In this document: in pieces, positions 7,841 to 16,656 of the stretch
Layout: each line of letters begins with the position of its first letter
Numbering within the stretch: position 1 is the stretch's first letter
Source of the DNA: Candidatus Saccharimonadota bacterium
Lineage (GTDB): Bacteria > Patescibacteriota > Saccharimonadia > Saccharimonadales > Saccharimonadaceae
Direction: 5' to 3'
NCBI GenBank assembly: GCA_027311865.1
Contig: DAICYC010000002.1
Location: 1 to 64,000, forward strand
DNA length: 64,000 nucleotides
The notes under the pieces: model-generated
Databases searched by the model: none
The model's input: only the letters and a program-made list of their open reading frames with translations
What the model was told of the DNA's origin: nothing
Position numbers and translations under genes: made by a program

Positions 7841-9595
7841 ATGCAAGACGCCAAAGAGGAGATTCGATCTCGTCTAGCGATTGAGGACGTGATTGGTGAT
7901 TATGTACAGCTTCAGCGAGCTGGACGTAGTTTCAAGGGCCTCAGTCCGTTTACAGGTGAAAAAACACCGAGTTTTTACGTTAGTCCGGAGAAAAACATCT
8001 GGCACGATTTCTCATCGAATAAGGGCGGCGATATTTTTAGTTTCATTATGGAAGTCGAGGGCGTCGAGTTTCGTGAAGCGATGGAAATACTTGCCCGACG
8101 AGCTAACGTGGACTTGTCGGCGTTCGATTCCAAGCAGGCCCAGCAGCGCGCTAAAAAGAAGCGTCGCCTGGCCGAGGCTCTCGAGCTGGCGACTCAGTAT
8201 TTCCAGCAAAGCTTGATCCGTAACAATCATGCGCTAGAATACGTTTTCAAAAAACGCCAACTCAGTAAGTCGATTGTTCAAACTTTTCGGATCGGCTATG
8301 CGCCGTCGAGCGGCAGTGCTTTAGTTGATTTTTTAACCAAGAAAGGTTTCACTCGGCAAGAACTTGACGAAGCTGGACTGACTAATCGATTCGGCGGCGA
8401 TCTGTTTCGTGGCCGGATGACCGTACCGCTGATGGATGGCTCCGGACAAGTAATTGGTTTTACGGCTCGCATCCTAGCTGATGAACCAAATGCCCCGAAG
8501 TATCTGAACACTCCGCAAACGTTACTGTTTGACAAAGGACGACACATCTTTGGGCTGAGTCAGGCCAAAGAAGCCATTCGGACCTCTGACTACGCGGTTA
8601 TTGTCGAAGGTAATCTCGATGTTGTCAGCAGTCACCAGGCTGATATTTGTCAAGTTGTAGCGACCGCCGGCACAGCCATGACCGAACATCACCTCCGTAC
8701 TCTGGGACGTTTGACGCCGCACGTTAAACTGGCCTTTGACGGTGACAAAGCCGGTTTGGCGGCAACCGAGCGATCGATTCCCATTGCTCAGTCTGTTGGT
8801 ATCGAAGCTACCATCGTTTCTTTACCAGATGGATTCAAGGATCCCGATGAAGTCATCAAAAGTGATCCCCGATTGTGGCAACAGGCGATCGATAAATCGG
8901 AGCCGATTGTCGACTGGGTACTCAAGCAATACGCCACGCGTGAGGACTTGACGACGGCTGGTGGCAAGCGCCGATTTACTGATGCCGCCATCGCGGTAAT
9001 TAGGTCACTTCACGATTCGGTTGAACAAGAACATTATCTGCAGTTGATTGCTTCGAGGACCGGCACTTCGTTCGAAGGTCTTCAGGATAAGTTAGCCGGC
9101 GTCATCGACGAACAAACCGATAAGCCACTAAAGAAAGCTGTTCAGACCGTTGAACCGGTCAAACCAGACAGCGAAATGCGTCAGGATAGTTTGCTGGCAG
9201 TTGCCGCCGTCGAGCCGAGCGCCCGGGAGGTGCTACGCGATCTGCCGATCGACATGTTTAGTGGCCCAGCTCGACAGGCATTATTTGAGTACTTGAAACA
9301 AAATCGTGAAGTTGTGTCCGAAACACCTTCCTCATTGAAAAATTACAACGATTCTGTTAAAATAATCTTATTCAAGGCCGACACACGATACGGGCAATGG
9401 AGTGATAAAGATCGCTACTTCGAAGCCGCCCGACTGGTCCGCCAGCTAATAACCGAACACAAGCAACAGCAGAAACAACAGTTGACCGATGCCCTGCGGA
9501 TCGCCGAAGATGATGGCGACGACGCCAAGGCTCAACAGATTCGTCAACAAATCAACGATCTAATCAAGGAGACGCCACGTGCCAAGAAAAGGTAA
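7841..9595 (+). CDS. dnaG: DNA primase with degenerate zinc ribbon
   Basis: Lays RNA primers at the replication fork. 584 aa from the ATG at 7841. The N-terminal CHC2-type domain is recognisable ([20 protein letters not shown], residues 31-50, then [15 protein letters not shown]), but the four zinc ligands of canonical DnaG (CPFH and CFGC) read SPFT and DFSS, so zinc cannot be bound in the usual way. The catalytic core has the Toprim motifs [10 protein letters not shown] and [13 protein letters not shown] helical C-terminal region for DnaB binding ends in a charged QQKQQ stretch. The gene overlaps rpoD by 17 nt, the classic macromolecular-synthesis pairing. Confidence 0.95.
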   Translation: MQDAKEEIRSRLAIEDVIGDYVQLQRAGRSFKGLSPFTGEKTPSFYVSPEKNIWHDFSSNKGGDIFSFIMEVEGVEFREAMEILARRANVDLSAFDSKQAQQRAKKKRRLAEALELATQYFQQSLIRNNHALEYVFKKRQLSKSIVQTFRIGYAPSSGSALVDFLTKKGFTRQELDEAGLTNRFGGDLFRGRMTVPLMDGSGQVIGFTARILADEPNAPKYLNTPQTLLFDKGRHIFGLSQAKEAIRTSDYAVIVEGNLDVVSSHQADICQVVATAGTAMTEHHLRTLGRLTPHVKLAFDGDKAGLAATERSIPIAQSVGIEATIVSLPDGFKDPDEVIKSDPRLWQQAIDKSEPIVDWVLKQYATREDLTTAGGKRRFTDAAIAVIRSLHDSVEQEHYLQLIASRTGTSFEGLQDKLAGVIDEQTDKPLKKAVQTVEPVKPDSEMRQDSLLAVAAVEPSAREVLRDLPIDMFSGPARQALFEYLKQNREVVSETPSSLKNYNDSVKIILFKADTRYGQWSDKDRYFEAARLVRQLITEHKQQQKQQLTDALRIAEDDGDDAKAQQIRQQINDLIKETPRAKKR

Positions 9596-10598
9596 ACCAG
9601 CTGACGAAAATATCGACAAAACTAGCGACGAAATCGAAGAAGTCGTTGCTGTTACTAATCCCTTAGTCGCCGATGTCGAAGAGCCCGCTATCGAAGACCT
9701 CGAAGAAGAAGAGGTCGACACTGACGAAGATTTGCTCAGCCAAGAGCAATATTTTGATGATGCTAGTGACGACAGTGTCCGTTTGTACCTGCGCGAAATC
9801 GGCAAGATTCCACTGCTCAGTGCTGAAGAAGAGCTCGCCCTAGCGCAACGAGTCGTGGCTGGCGAAAAGAAGGCCAAGGATAAGATGGCCGAAGCCAACA
9901 TGCGACTGGTAGTTTCGATCGCCAAGCGATACAGCGGCCGCGGTCTGGACTTCTTGGACTTGATTCAAGAGGGCAATACTGGACTATTACGCGCCGTCGA
10001 GAAGTTTGATCCCGACAAGGGCTTCAAATTTTCAACTTACGCTACTTGGTGGATTCGACAGGCGATTACGCGAGCCATTGCTGACCAAGCCCGAACGATT
10101 CGCATTCCAGTTCACATGGTTGAAACTATCAACAAATTACTTCGTACCCAACGTCGGATGACCCAGGAATTGAACCGCGAGCCGAGTATCGAGGAGCTGG
10201 CTAAAGAGCTGGAAATGGAACCAGAAAAAGTCGAGTATGTCATGAAAATCAAGCAAGACATTACATCACTCGACGCCGGTGTCGGTCGAGATGGTGATGA
10301 CGAGGATTCGGTTCTACGTGATTTCATCGAGGATGAAGATTCAGCTACACCGGAAGAGTCAGCGGCCTCACAGCTACTCAAAGAGCAGGTTCAGTCGATT
10401 TTATCGACGTTGTCAGATCGTGAACAAAAGATAATCAAAATGCGCTTCGGTCTCGAAAATGGTAAGAGCCACACTCTCGAGGAAGTTGGTCAAGAATTTG
10501 CCGTTACGAGAGAGCGTATCCGCCAGATTGAAGCCAAGGCGCTAGCCAAGCTACGTAAACATAAAGACTCAAAGAAGCTTCACGAATATATTCAATAG
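9579..10598 (+). CDS. rpoD: Primary RNA polymerase sigma factor (sigma-70 group 1)
   Basis: Directs RNA polymerase to the TATAAT-type promoters seen across this window. The GTG start is supported by AAGGAG upstream and lies inside dnaG. An acidic N-terminus of about 60 residues replaces a full region 1.1. Region 1.2 is [17 protein letters not shown], region 2 has [27 protein letters not shown] and [17 protein letters not shown], region 3 follows with [12 protein letters not shown], and region 4 ends with [43 protein letters not shown]. Length 339 aa. The region 2.4 TWWIRQAI helix is canonical, consistent with ordinary -10 recognition. Confidence 0.96.
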   Translation: MPRKGKPADENIDKTSDEIEEVVAVTNPLVADVEEPAIEDLEEEEVDTDEDLLSQEQYFDDASDDSVRLYLREIGKIPLLSAEEELALAQRVVAGEKKAKDKMAEANMRLVVSIAKRYSGRGLDFLDLIQEGNTGLLRAVEKFDPDKGFKFSTYATWWIRQAITRAIADQARTIRIPVHMVETINKLLRTQRRMTQELNREPSIEELAKELEMEPEKVEYVMKIKQDITSLDAGVGRDGDDEDSVLRDFIEDEDSATPEESAASQLLKEQVQSILSTLSDREQKIIKMRFGLENGKSHTLEEVGQEFAVTRERIRQIEAKALAKLRKHKDSKKLHEYIQ

Positions 10599-10602
10599 TG
10601 AA

Positions 10603-11178
10603 CTATTCGCGAAAATCAATCGCCTCGAGGATATCGTCGAGGCGATTTTCAAAGGTTTCAGTATCGGCATCGTTCATCGCATAATAGTCCGCGATGGCAA
10701 TCGGGCCGCCTTTTTCAAGATGCTCAATTTCTGACCAATCGCGTTCGCTAGCTTCTTTTTCGGTGAGAGGTCGAATCGGCCGATTAGCCAGGCGATGATA
10801 ACGCTGACGCTTTGGAGCGACGATTGCAACGACCGTCAGTTCACCCGGAAAGGCTCGCTTCAAGGCCTTGTACTCAGTCCAGGTGTACAAGCCGTCGGCC
10901 ACAATCCGGTGTTGTCCGGCATTAGCTAGATTTTCAATTTGTTCAATGATTCGTTTAGCGACAAAATCTTTACCCTCCTTGGCGCGTAGATCCTCACGAA
11001 AGCGACGTTCATTTTCTTCGGTATGTTCGAGCCCGGCTTCTTTCATGGCGTCGAGTACAACACCGCCAAAATATACTTTCGGAAACGATTTGGCGGTTAG
11101 GTAGTCAACGGCGGTAGATTTGCCGGAGCCAGGTAGTCCGGTAAAAGCTAGAATCTTGAGGTTATCGAAATGTGTCAT
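10603..11178 (-). CDS. P-loop nucleotide kinase-like protein, UPF0200-type
   Basis: 191 aa with a Walker A GLPGSGKST at about residues 15-23. The order of motifs (FPKVYFGGVVLDAMKEAGLEHTEEN, FREDLRAKEGKDFVAKRI, HRIVADGLYTWTEY, VVAIVAPKRQRYHRL, ERDWSEIEHLEKGG.IAIADYYAMN) resembles the UPF0200 family best known from archaea, and more loosely dephospho-CoA and adenylate kinases. The substrate is unknown; a nucleotide or cofactor kinase is plausible. Its ATG is 6 nt from a TAGAAT -10 on the minus strand, in a 37-bp divergent gap shared with polA. The end of its coding sequence carries the rpoD terminator. Confidence 0.85.
   Translation of the reverse strand: MTHFDNLKILAFTGLPGSGKSTAVDYLTAKSFPKVYFGGVVLDAMKEAGLEHTEENERRFREDLRAKEGKDFVAKRIIEQIENLANAGQHRIVADGLYTWTEYKALKRAFPGELTVVAIVAPKRQRYHRLANRPIRPLTEKEASERDWSEIEHLEKGGPIAIADYYAMNDADTETFENRLDDILEAIDFRE
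10618..10649 (+). terminator. Terminator of dnaG-rpoD, inside the convergent gene's coding end
   Basis: ATCGCCTCGA and TCGAGGCGAT form a perfect 10-bp stem followed by TTTTC, starting 20 nt after the rpoD stop. It lies entirely within the last codons of the minus-strand kinase gene. Confidence 0.75.
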
Positions 11179-11184
11179 GGACTT

Positions 11185-11190
11185 ATTCTA
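11185..11190 (-). promoter_or_regulatory. -10 element of the leaderless P-loop kinase gene
   Basis: TAGAAT on the minus strand ends exactly 6 nt before the ATG at 11178. Confidence 0.62.
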
Positions 11191-11203
11191 ACACCTAGGC
11201 GTG

Positions 11204-11209
11204 TATACT
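11204..11209 (+). promoter_or_regulatory. -10 element of leaderless polA
   Basis: TATACT ends exactly 6 nt before the polA ATG at 11216. The GTG start in the ORF track (11201) is upstream of the hexamer and would not be transcribed. Confidence 0.72.
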
Positions 11210-11215
11210 AAGATT

Positions 11216-13753
11216 ATGAAGAGGTTAGCCGTTATTGACGGGAAGTCAATATTTTATCGTGGATACTATGCCATGCCCAACTTGTCGTTGGCTGACGGCA
11301 CGCCAACTGGTGGCGTTTACGGTTTCGCTTCGATTGCTATCGAGCTAATCAAGAAGCTCCAGCCAGATTATGTTGCGGTCGCCTGGGATAAGAAGTCAAC
11401 TAATATCCGCAAGCGCCGAGAAATTTATCCCGAGTATAAAGCCGGCCGCAAGCCGGCTCCTGACGATTTTTACGCGCAGATCCCAATACTCTACGAGTTG
11501 CTCGAAGCTTTTGGCTGGCCGCTGTATGAACTCGATGATTATGAGGCTGATGATATCATGGGAGCTTTTGCCAAACAGGCAACGGAGCGCGGGATTGAAA
11601 CCTGTCTACTAACGAGTGACCTCGATGCACTACAACTAGTTGGTCCACTGACCAAGGTTTACGCCATTAAGAACGGTCTGTCCAATCTCGAAGAATTTGA
11701 CATACCGTATTTTGAAAACAAGTATGGTATCTCGGTCCATCAGTTTCTCGACCTAAAATCACTAAAAGGGGACTCATCGGATAATTTGCCTGGGGTACCG
11801 GGTGTAGGTGAAAAAACGGCTATCCAGCTGCTTCAGCAGTATAAAGACTTAGACAATATTTATCGTCACGTCGATGAAATCAAGCCGGCGGTGTCAAAAA
11901 AGCTAATCGCCGGCAAAGAATTAGCTTATATGAGCAAGGAGGTCGGCCGAATTTGGGTCGATGCGCCAGTCGAGCTCGATTGGGCTGTGGCTAGTATTGA
12001 TGACATCGATTTGAACAAAGTCGCTGCCATATTACAACGGCTGGAGTTTCACTCTTTGACTCGGCGTTTGCCGAAACATATGCAGCAGGTTAGTGATGAT
12101 GATTCGTCGATTACTCAGGTGGCGGAACTACCGAAACTAACGGAACGTGACTGGCCAACGACGGCTCAGTTTGATGGTCCGGTACTATTGTCCTTCGAGG
12201 AAGCCAGTGGTGATTTGATTATGTCGACCCAGCGCGACTGGTTCTGTCGTCAGCCAGCACGAGACGTCGATTCGTCAATCTGGAGCGCGTTGGGCTTGGT
12301 TAAAATAGTTGCTTTCGATATCAAGCAGCTGCTTCATCAGTTGGCTGCCCGAGATGTACATATAAAAATCGATGAAGTCCATGACATCAAGCAGGGAGCC
12401 TTCTTGATCGATCCATTGCGTCGGGACCGTTCGTTACTCGGACTGACGGGTGCGGACTTTGATAATATTCCAGCGATGATGGCTGGATTGTGGCGGGCGT
12501 ATGATATTCAAGTCGAAAAGTTTGCTCAGAGTCCAAAGCTTCGTGATATTGCCTACGAACTAGACTTTCCTCTAACGAAGGTGTTGTTTGAGATCGAAGA
12601 CCGCGGCGTCTTAATCGATCCGACCGTATTAGCTGAGATGTCCAATCGCCTTCAGGCGCGCCATCGAGAGCTAGAGCAAAAAATGTATTCAATGGCTGGT
12701 GAAGAGTTTAACATCGGTAGTCCAGCCCAATTATCTAAGATTCTGTTCGAAAAGCTACAGCTGCCGACTCAGGGCATCAAAAAAGGCAAAACTGGCTATA
12801 GTACTGGTCAAGCCGAGCTCGATAAATTACGCAACCAGCACCCAATTATTGAATTGATTGAACAGACTAGGGAACTGGCTAAGTTAAAAAATACTTACAC
12901 AGATGCTCTACCTAAGCTGGTCGACGAAAACGATCGAATTCATACGACCTTCAACCAAGACGTCGCAGCGACAGGACGACTCAGCAGCACCCAGCCGAAC
13001 CTGCAGAATATTCCGATTCGAACTGAGTTAGGTCGTGAAATCAGACGAGCCTTCATCGCGGCGCCTGGCAAAATGTTAGTTAGCGCTGACTATTCGCAGT
13101 TTGAGCTTCGTTTGGCGGCCGTCTTGGCTGGCGACGAGGTGCTGATTGCGGACTTCAACAGGGGAGTCGATATTCACACCAAGTCAGCTAGCGACGTCTA
13201 TGGAGTTGCGATGGATCAAGTCACCAAAGATCAGCGCCGGGCTGCTAAGGTGATTAATTTTGGTGTGCTCTATGGAATGAGTCCGCACGGCTTGGCGGCG
13301 GCAACCGGCATGTCGTTTGGCGAGGCCAAGACTTTCATTGATCAATATTTTGAACTTCGCGCTCCAATCAGACAATTTATTAATCAAACCCTCGATCAGG
13401 CACGACGTGATGGCTACGTTGAGACTTTTTATGGTCGTCGTCGCCCAACGCCAGACATCCTGAGTTCAAACTTTATGGTTCGTTCCGGTGCCGAACGGGC
13501 CGCGGCGAACATGCCAATTCAGGGAACGGAAGCCGATCTGATGAAGCGAGCTATGTTGCGAATTGAGGAACAGCTAGGCGATAAAGGGCAGCAGATTCTC
13601 CAGATTCACGACAGTATTTTGGTCGAATGCGACGAAGCCAATGTTGAGTCGGTCGGTCAGATATTAAAGCGTGTCATGGAGTCGATTGCGCCGGAATTGC
13701 CGATTAAATTAGATGTCGATGTAAGTTATGGAAAAGATTGGGGAGAATTGTAG
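11216..13753 (+). CDS. polA: DNA polymerase I
   Basis: 845 aa from the ATG at 11216. The N-terminal 5'-3' exonuclease (about 1-280) has MKRLAVIDGKSIFYRGYYAM, LYELDDYEADDIMG, LLTSDLDALQLV and the H3TH segment LKGDSSDNLPGVPGVGEKTA. The middle segment shows no DxE-type 3'-5' exonuclease motif, so proofreading is probably absent. The polymerase domain has motif A VSADYSQFELRLAAVLAGD, motif B RRAAKVINFGVLYGMS and motif C LQIHDSILVE. It fills gaps and removes RNA primers. It heads a run with dut (no gap), an orphan, mutM and holA. Confidence 0.97.
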   Translation: MKRLAVIDGKSIFYRGYYAMPNLSLADGTPTGGVYGFASIAIELIKKLQPDYVAVAWDKKSTNIRKRREIYPEYKAGRKPAPDDFYAQIPILYELLEAFGWPLYELDDYEADDIMGAFAKQATERGIETCLLTSDLDALQLVGPLTKVYAIKNGLSNLEEFDIPYFENKYGISVHQFLDLKSLKGDSSDNLPGVPGVGEKTAIQLLQQYKDLDNIYRHVDEIKPAVSKKLIAGKELAYMSKEVGRIWVDAPVELDWAVASIDDIDLNKVAAILQRLEFHSLTRRLPKHMQQVSDDDSSITQVAELPKLTERDWPTTAQFDGPVLLSFEEASGDLIMSTQRDWFCRQPARDVDSSIWSALGLVKIVAFDIKQLLHQLAARDVHIKIDEVHDIKQGAFLIDPLRRDRSLLGLTGADFDNIPAMMAGLWRAYDIQVEKFAQSPKLRDIAYELDFPLTKVLFEIEDRGVLIDPTVLAEMSNRLQARHRELEQKMYSMAGEEFNIGSPAQLSKILFEKLQLPTQGIKKGKTGYSTGQAELDKLRNQHPIIELIEQTRELAKLKNTYTDALPKLVDENDRIHTTFNQDVAATGRLSSTQPNLQNIPIRTELGREIRRAFIAAPGKMLVSADYSQFELRLAAVLAGDEVLIADFNRGVDIHTKSASDVYGVAMDQVTKDQRRAAKVINFGVLYGMSPHGLAAATGMSFGEAKTFIDQYFELRAPIRQFINQTLDQARRDGYVETFYGRRRPTPDILSSNFMVRSGAERAAANMPIQGTEADLMKRAMLRIEEQLGDKGQQILQIHDSILVECDEANVESVGQILKRVMESIAPELPIKLDVDVSYGKDWGEL

Positions 13754-14209
13754 ATGAATATAAAAGTTCAATTGTTGAATCCGAAAGCCAAGCTGCCGGT
13801 TTACCAAACAAGCGGATCAGCCGCTTTGGACGTTGAGGCTTGTTTAGACGAGCCGTTGATTATCCAGCCAATGGAGCGAGTTATGGTGCCGACGGGATTG
13901 GCTTTTGAGCTGCCGGAAGGTTCTGAGCTTCAGGTGCGCGCTCGAAGTGGCTTGAGTATCAAACATGGCCTGACCCTAGTCAATGGCATCGGTACGATTG
14001 ACGCCGATTATAGGGGTGAACTAAATGTCCTGATGATTAATCTAGGAACGGAAGCCTTTACCATCGAACCGGGCATGCGCGTCGCTCAAATAATTGCTTA
14101 TCAGTATCAACCAATTGCCTGGGAGGCCGTCGACGAATTAGGCAAGAGTGATCGTGGCGCGGGTGGCTTTGGAAGCACCGGGTTTGACAATCCTACCACT
14201 AGAGAATAA
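13754..14209 (+). CDS. dut: dUTP pyrophosphatase
   Basis: Hydrolyses dUTP to dUMP and keeps uracil out of DNA. The five trimeric-dUTPase motifs are present in order: SGSAALDVEA, RARSGLS, GTIDADYRGELNVLMINLG, RVAQII and a C-terminal GAGGFGSTGF. Length is 151 aa, normal. The ATG follows the polA stop directly (TAGATG), with GGGGAG inside the polA end as its ribosome binding site. A family-4 uracil-DNA glycosylase-like gene elsewhere in the window (26712) belongs to the same uracil-avoidance theme. Confidence 0.97.
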   Translation: MNIKVQLLNPKAKLPVYQTSGSAALDVEACLDEPLIIQPMERVMVPTGLAFELPEGSELQVRARSGLSIKHGLTLVNGIGTIDADYRGELNVLMINLGTEAFTIEPGMRVAQIIAYQYQPIAWEAVDELGKSDRGAGGFGSTGFDNPTTRE

Positions 14210-14218
14210 GGTTGAAAT

Positions 14219-14824
14219 ATGGCAAAACTTCGAAATCAACGCATCATTCCATTCATCTTAGTCATCGTTATCGTTATTATTGCTATCGCTGCGCTGGTGT
14301 CTCTAGCGCGAGCCGTTTTCTTTTCAGATCGTCCGACTGAAGTAGCTATCACCGATACTAGCCGTCAACAATTGTTGGCCGTAACGGCTGATAGTAGTGT
14401 TCGTATGACGGTTCGTGGTCCGATTGTGGCCGACGAAGAATTCAACTCTTATTCAGTGGTTGTTAGTCCATCGCGACGAGCCATGACAACTTATACCGGC
14501 TACCTTGATACAATTGTCGATCAAGTAAATTACGGCAACAACAGCGCCGCTTATGAAGAGTTTGTCTATGCTCTTGATAAAGCCCAATACGCGACCGGCA
14601 AACAACTCGATGAGGACGAGGATGACACCCGCGGAGTCTGCGCCCTCGGACGAGTTTATGAGTTTTATATTTTGGATGGCTCGGATGTCACCAAGCGACT
14701 CTGGACAACGTCTTGTCGAGGTTTGAACGGTTCATTGCGGGCCGATGCGACACATTTGCGCAATTTATTCCATGCTCAGATTCCAGAGAGCAACAGCTTG
14801 TTAACTAAAATTGATATTCGTTAG
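14219..14824 (+). CDS. Orphan single-TM protein in the polA-mutM operon
   Basis: 201 aa. A basic start (MAKLRNQR) precedes one long TM helix (IIPFILVIVIVIIAIAALVSLARAVFF), leaving about 165 residues outside. The outer part is rich in Thr, Ser and Asp and has two Cys (DTRGVCALGRV and WTTSCRGLN) that could form a disulfide. AAGGTTG before the ATG serves as ribosome binding site. Close spacing to dut (9 nt) and mutM (2 nt) implies co-transcription, although nothing in the sequence ties it to DNA repair. No family recognised. Confidence 0.82.
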   Translation: MAKLRNQRIIPFILVIVIVIIAIAALVSLARAVFFSDRPTEVAITDTSRQQLLAVTADSSVRMTVRGPIVADEEFNSYSVVVSPSRRAMTTYTGYLDTIVDQVNYGNNSAAYEEFVYALDKAQYATGKQLDEDEDDTRGVCALGRVYEFYILDGSDVTKRLWTTSCRGLNGSLRADATHLRNLFHAQIPESNSLLTKIDIR

Positions 14825-14826
14825 CA

Positions 14827-15708
14827 ATGCCGGAGTTGCCGGAGGTCGAAACCGTTGTTCGTGGTCTCCGTCGATTAATCATTGGTGCTACGGTCAAGTT
14901 GGCAACTACCGACAACCCGAAGAGCTTTCCTAATGCTCCGGCTGATGTTGCCGATTACTTAATCGGCGCCCAGGTGGCGTCGATCGAGCGTCGTGCTAAA
15001 GTTTTGATGATTCATCTCGATAGTGGGTATACGCTTCTGGTACACCTGAAAATGACTGGTCAGCTAGTTTATATTGGCAATAATCAACGCTTTGGGGCCG
15101 GGCATCCCAATGACAGTCTGATCCAGGCGCTGCCCGACAAGTCGACCCGTGTGACAATTGAGTTTAGCGATGGTTCGAAGCTATTTTTTAATGATCAGCG
15201 AAAGTTCGGTTGGATGCGATTATTGCCAACGGTCAGTATTCCGGAAATAGACTTTATGAAAAAAGTCGGGCCCGAACCATTGGCCGATGACTTTACGAGC
15301 GACGATTTCATGAGTCGATTTCAGCGTCGGCGTCGCTCGTCCATCAAGGCGGCTTTGTTGGATCAGACGGTTATAGCTGGTGTTGGCAATATTTATGCCG
15401 ATGAGGCGTTGTGGGGTGCTGGTATCCATCCGTCGCGTCGTGTTGAGTCGTTGTCGGCGGTCGACTTTGAGAATTTATACGCTGAACTACGGGCTGTGTT
15501 ACAGACCTCAATCGATAATGGTGGTTCGTCTGATCGAAATTATGTCGATGCCGAAGGAAAGCGGGGGAGTTACTTGAAATTTGCCCGCGTTTTCCGTCGT
15601 GAGGGTCAAGCCTGTACGCGGTGCGGCGCCATCATCGAAAAATCACGCGTGGCAGGCCGAGGCACCCACACCTGTCCGCACTGTCAGCCGAGCGATATAA
15701 TAGAATAA
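14827..15708 (+). CDS. mutM: Formamidopyrimidine-DNA glycosylase
   Basis: Base-excision repair enzyme removing 8-oxoguanine and formamidopyrimidines. The mature N-terminus PELPEVETVVRGL holds the catalytic Pro2 and Glu3. The H2TH domain contains LLDQTVIAGVGNIYADEALW and the C-terminal zinc finger is intact (CTRCGAIIEKS and THTCPHCQ). Length 293 aa is slightly above average. The stop overlaps the holA ATG (TAATG), and the end of mutM contains the holA -10 element. Confidence 0.97.
   Translation: MPELPEVETVVRGLRRLIIGATVKLATTDNPKSFPNAPADVADYLIGAQVASIERRAKVLMIHLDSGYTLLVHLKMTGQLVYIGNNQRFGAGHPNDSLIQALPDKSTRVTIEFSDGSKLFFNDQRKFGWMRLLPTVSIPEIDFMKKVGPEPLADDFTSDDFMSRFQRRRRSSIKAALLDQTVIAGVGNIYADEALWGAGIHPSRRVESLSAVDFENLYAELRAVLQTSIDNGGSSDRNYVDAEGKRGSYLKFARVFRREGQACTRCGAIIEKSRVAGRGTHTCPHCQPSDIIE
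15696..15701 (+). promoter_or_regulatory. -10 element of leaderless holA, inside mutM
   Basis: TATAAT within the last codons of mutM ends exactly 6 nt before the holA ATG at 15708. holA can thus be transcribed independently of the polA operon. Confidence 0.62.
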
Positions 15709-16613
15709 TGATTACCGTTCTAACTGGTGATAATTCATTTGAAATTAACCGCGCATTAGGCGAGCTAACTGATAATTCCAATCAGTTAGTCGAGAACTAT
15801 GATGGCGAGACGCTGACACTTGAGCAGGCGGCTGATATTTTTAGTGGAATCAGCTTCTTTGGTGACGGGCGAACGGTTATTATTCGTTCGCTGTCGAGCA
15901 ATGGTTTAGTTTGGGCAAAGTTGACAGATTTTCTCAATCGACATCATGGAGATACGACGGTCATACTAATTGAGCCAAAACTTGATAAGCGAACGTCAAC
16001 CTATAAAGAGTTGAAATCTGCCGGCGCGATTCGTGAATTTCATCAGTGGACAGCTCGCGATGACGCCGCCGCTCTTCAGTGGCTGGCTGCTCGGTTGGCC
16101 GATGAACAAATTGAAATTTCGAGTCGTGACGTGCGCTATCTACTGGAACGGGTTGGTCGCGATCAATGGGCCTTGGCTCGAGCTGTGGAAAAACTGGCTC
16201 TGATTGGACGAGTTGACCAAGCGGTGATTGACGAACAAATTGAAGCCTCGGCTGATTACAATATCTTTCAGTTGTTAGAGTTGGCCTTGCTAGGCAAAGC
16301 TCAGGCAGTCGAAGAAGAGTTACGGAGCATGCGTCTGTCACAAGATCCGTTTGCTTTGATGGCTTTAATCGGCAGTCAAGTGGTTCAACTGTTGGCGGTG
16401 GCATCGGCCACCAAGTCCGACCATCCGGCACAAGATTTTTCGATTCACCCGTATGTTGTCGGCAAGATGGAGCGACTGAGTCGTAATGTCGATAGTGCGG
16501 TCATCCGGAGGGCCGTGCGGATTATTGCGGATACCGATTATCGATTAAAGTCGTCCGTCGACGATCCGTGGTTGGCGATTGAGTTGGCTCTGCGGAAAAT
16601 TAGTCGAAAATAA
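15708..16613 (+). CDS. holA: DNA polymerase III delta subunit (clamp loader)
   Basis: 301 aa from the ATG at 15708; the track start at 15621 lies within mutM and adds a spurious Arg/His-rich stretch. The HolA pattern is MITVLTGDNSFEI at the start, GRTVIIRSLSS, a VILIEPKLDKRT strand, DVRYLLERVGRDQWALARAVEKLAL and the helical C-terminal collar ending in DPWLAIELALRKI. Delta opens the beta clamp for loading. The start lies 6 nt behind a TATAAT, indicating a leaderless transcript in addition to read-through from mutM. Confidence 0.92.
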   Translation: MITVLTGDNSFEINRALGELTDNSNQLVENYDGETLTLEQAADIFSGISFFGDGRTVIIRSLSSNGLVWAKLTDFLNRHHGDTTVILIEPKLDKRTSTYKELKSAGAIREFHQWTARDDAAALQWLAARLADEQIEISSRDVRYLLERVGRDQWALARAVEKLALIGRVDQAVIDEQIEASADYNIFQLLELALLGKAQAVEEELRSMRLSQDPFALMALIGSQVVQLLAVASATKSDHPAQDFSIHPYVVGKMERLSRNVDSAVIRRAVRIIADTDYRLKSSVDDPWLAIELALRKISRK

Positions 16614-16618
16614 AAATC

Positions 16619-16636
16619 GCCTGTCGGGGGACAGGC
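16619..16636 (-). terminator. Terminator of rpsT
   Basis: GCCTGTC and GACAGGC pair around a G4 loop. On the minus strand the stem is followed by GATTTTTATTTT, placing a terminator 20 nt after the rpsT stop. It may also slow transcription leaving holA, though no T-run exists in that direction. Confidence 0.75.
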
Positions 16637-16656
16637 AATTATGATCAACCAAGGGT

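Noticed and set aside
9560-9925. 121-aa Ser-rich minus-strand ORF over rpoD start
   Set aside because: Antisense of the acidic rpoD N-terminus; Glu/Asp codons read as Ser/Leu on the other strand.
15961-16431. 156-aa minus-strand ORF inside holA
   Set aside because: Shadow of holA without motifs or start signals.
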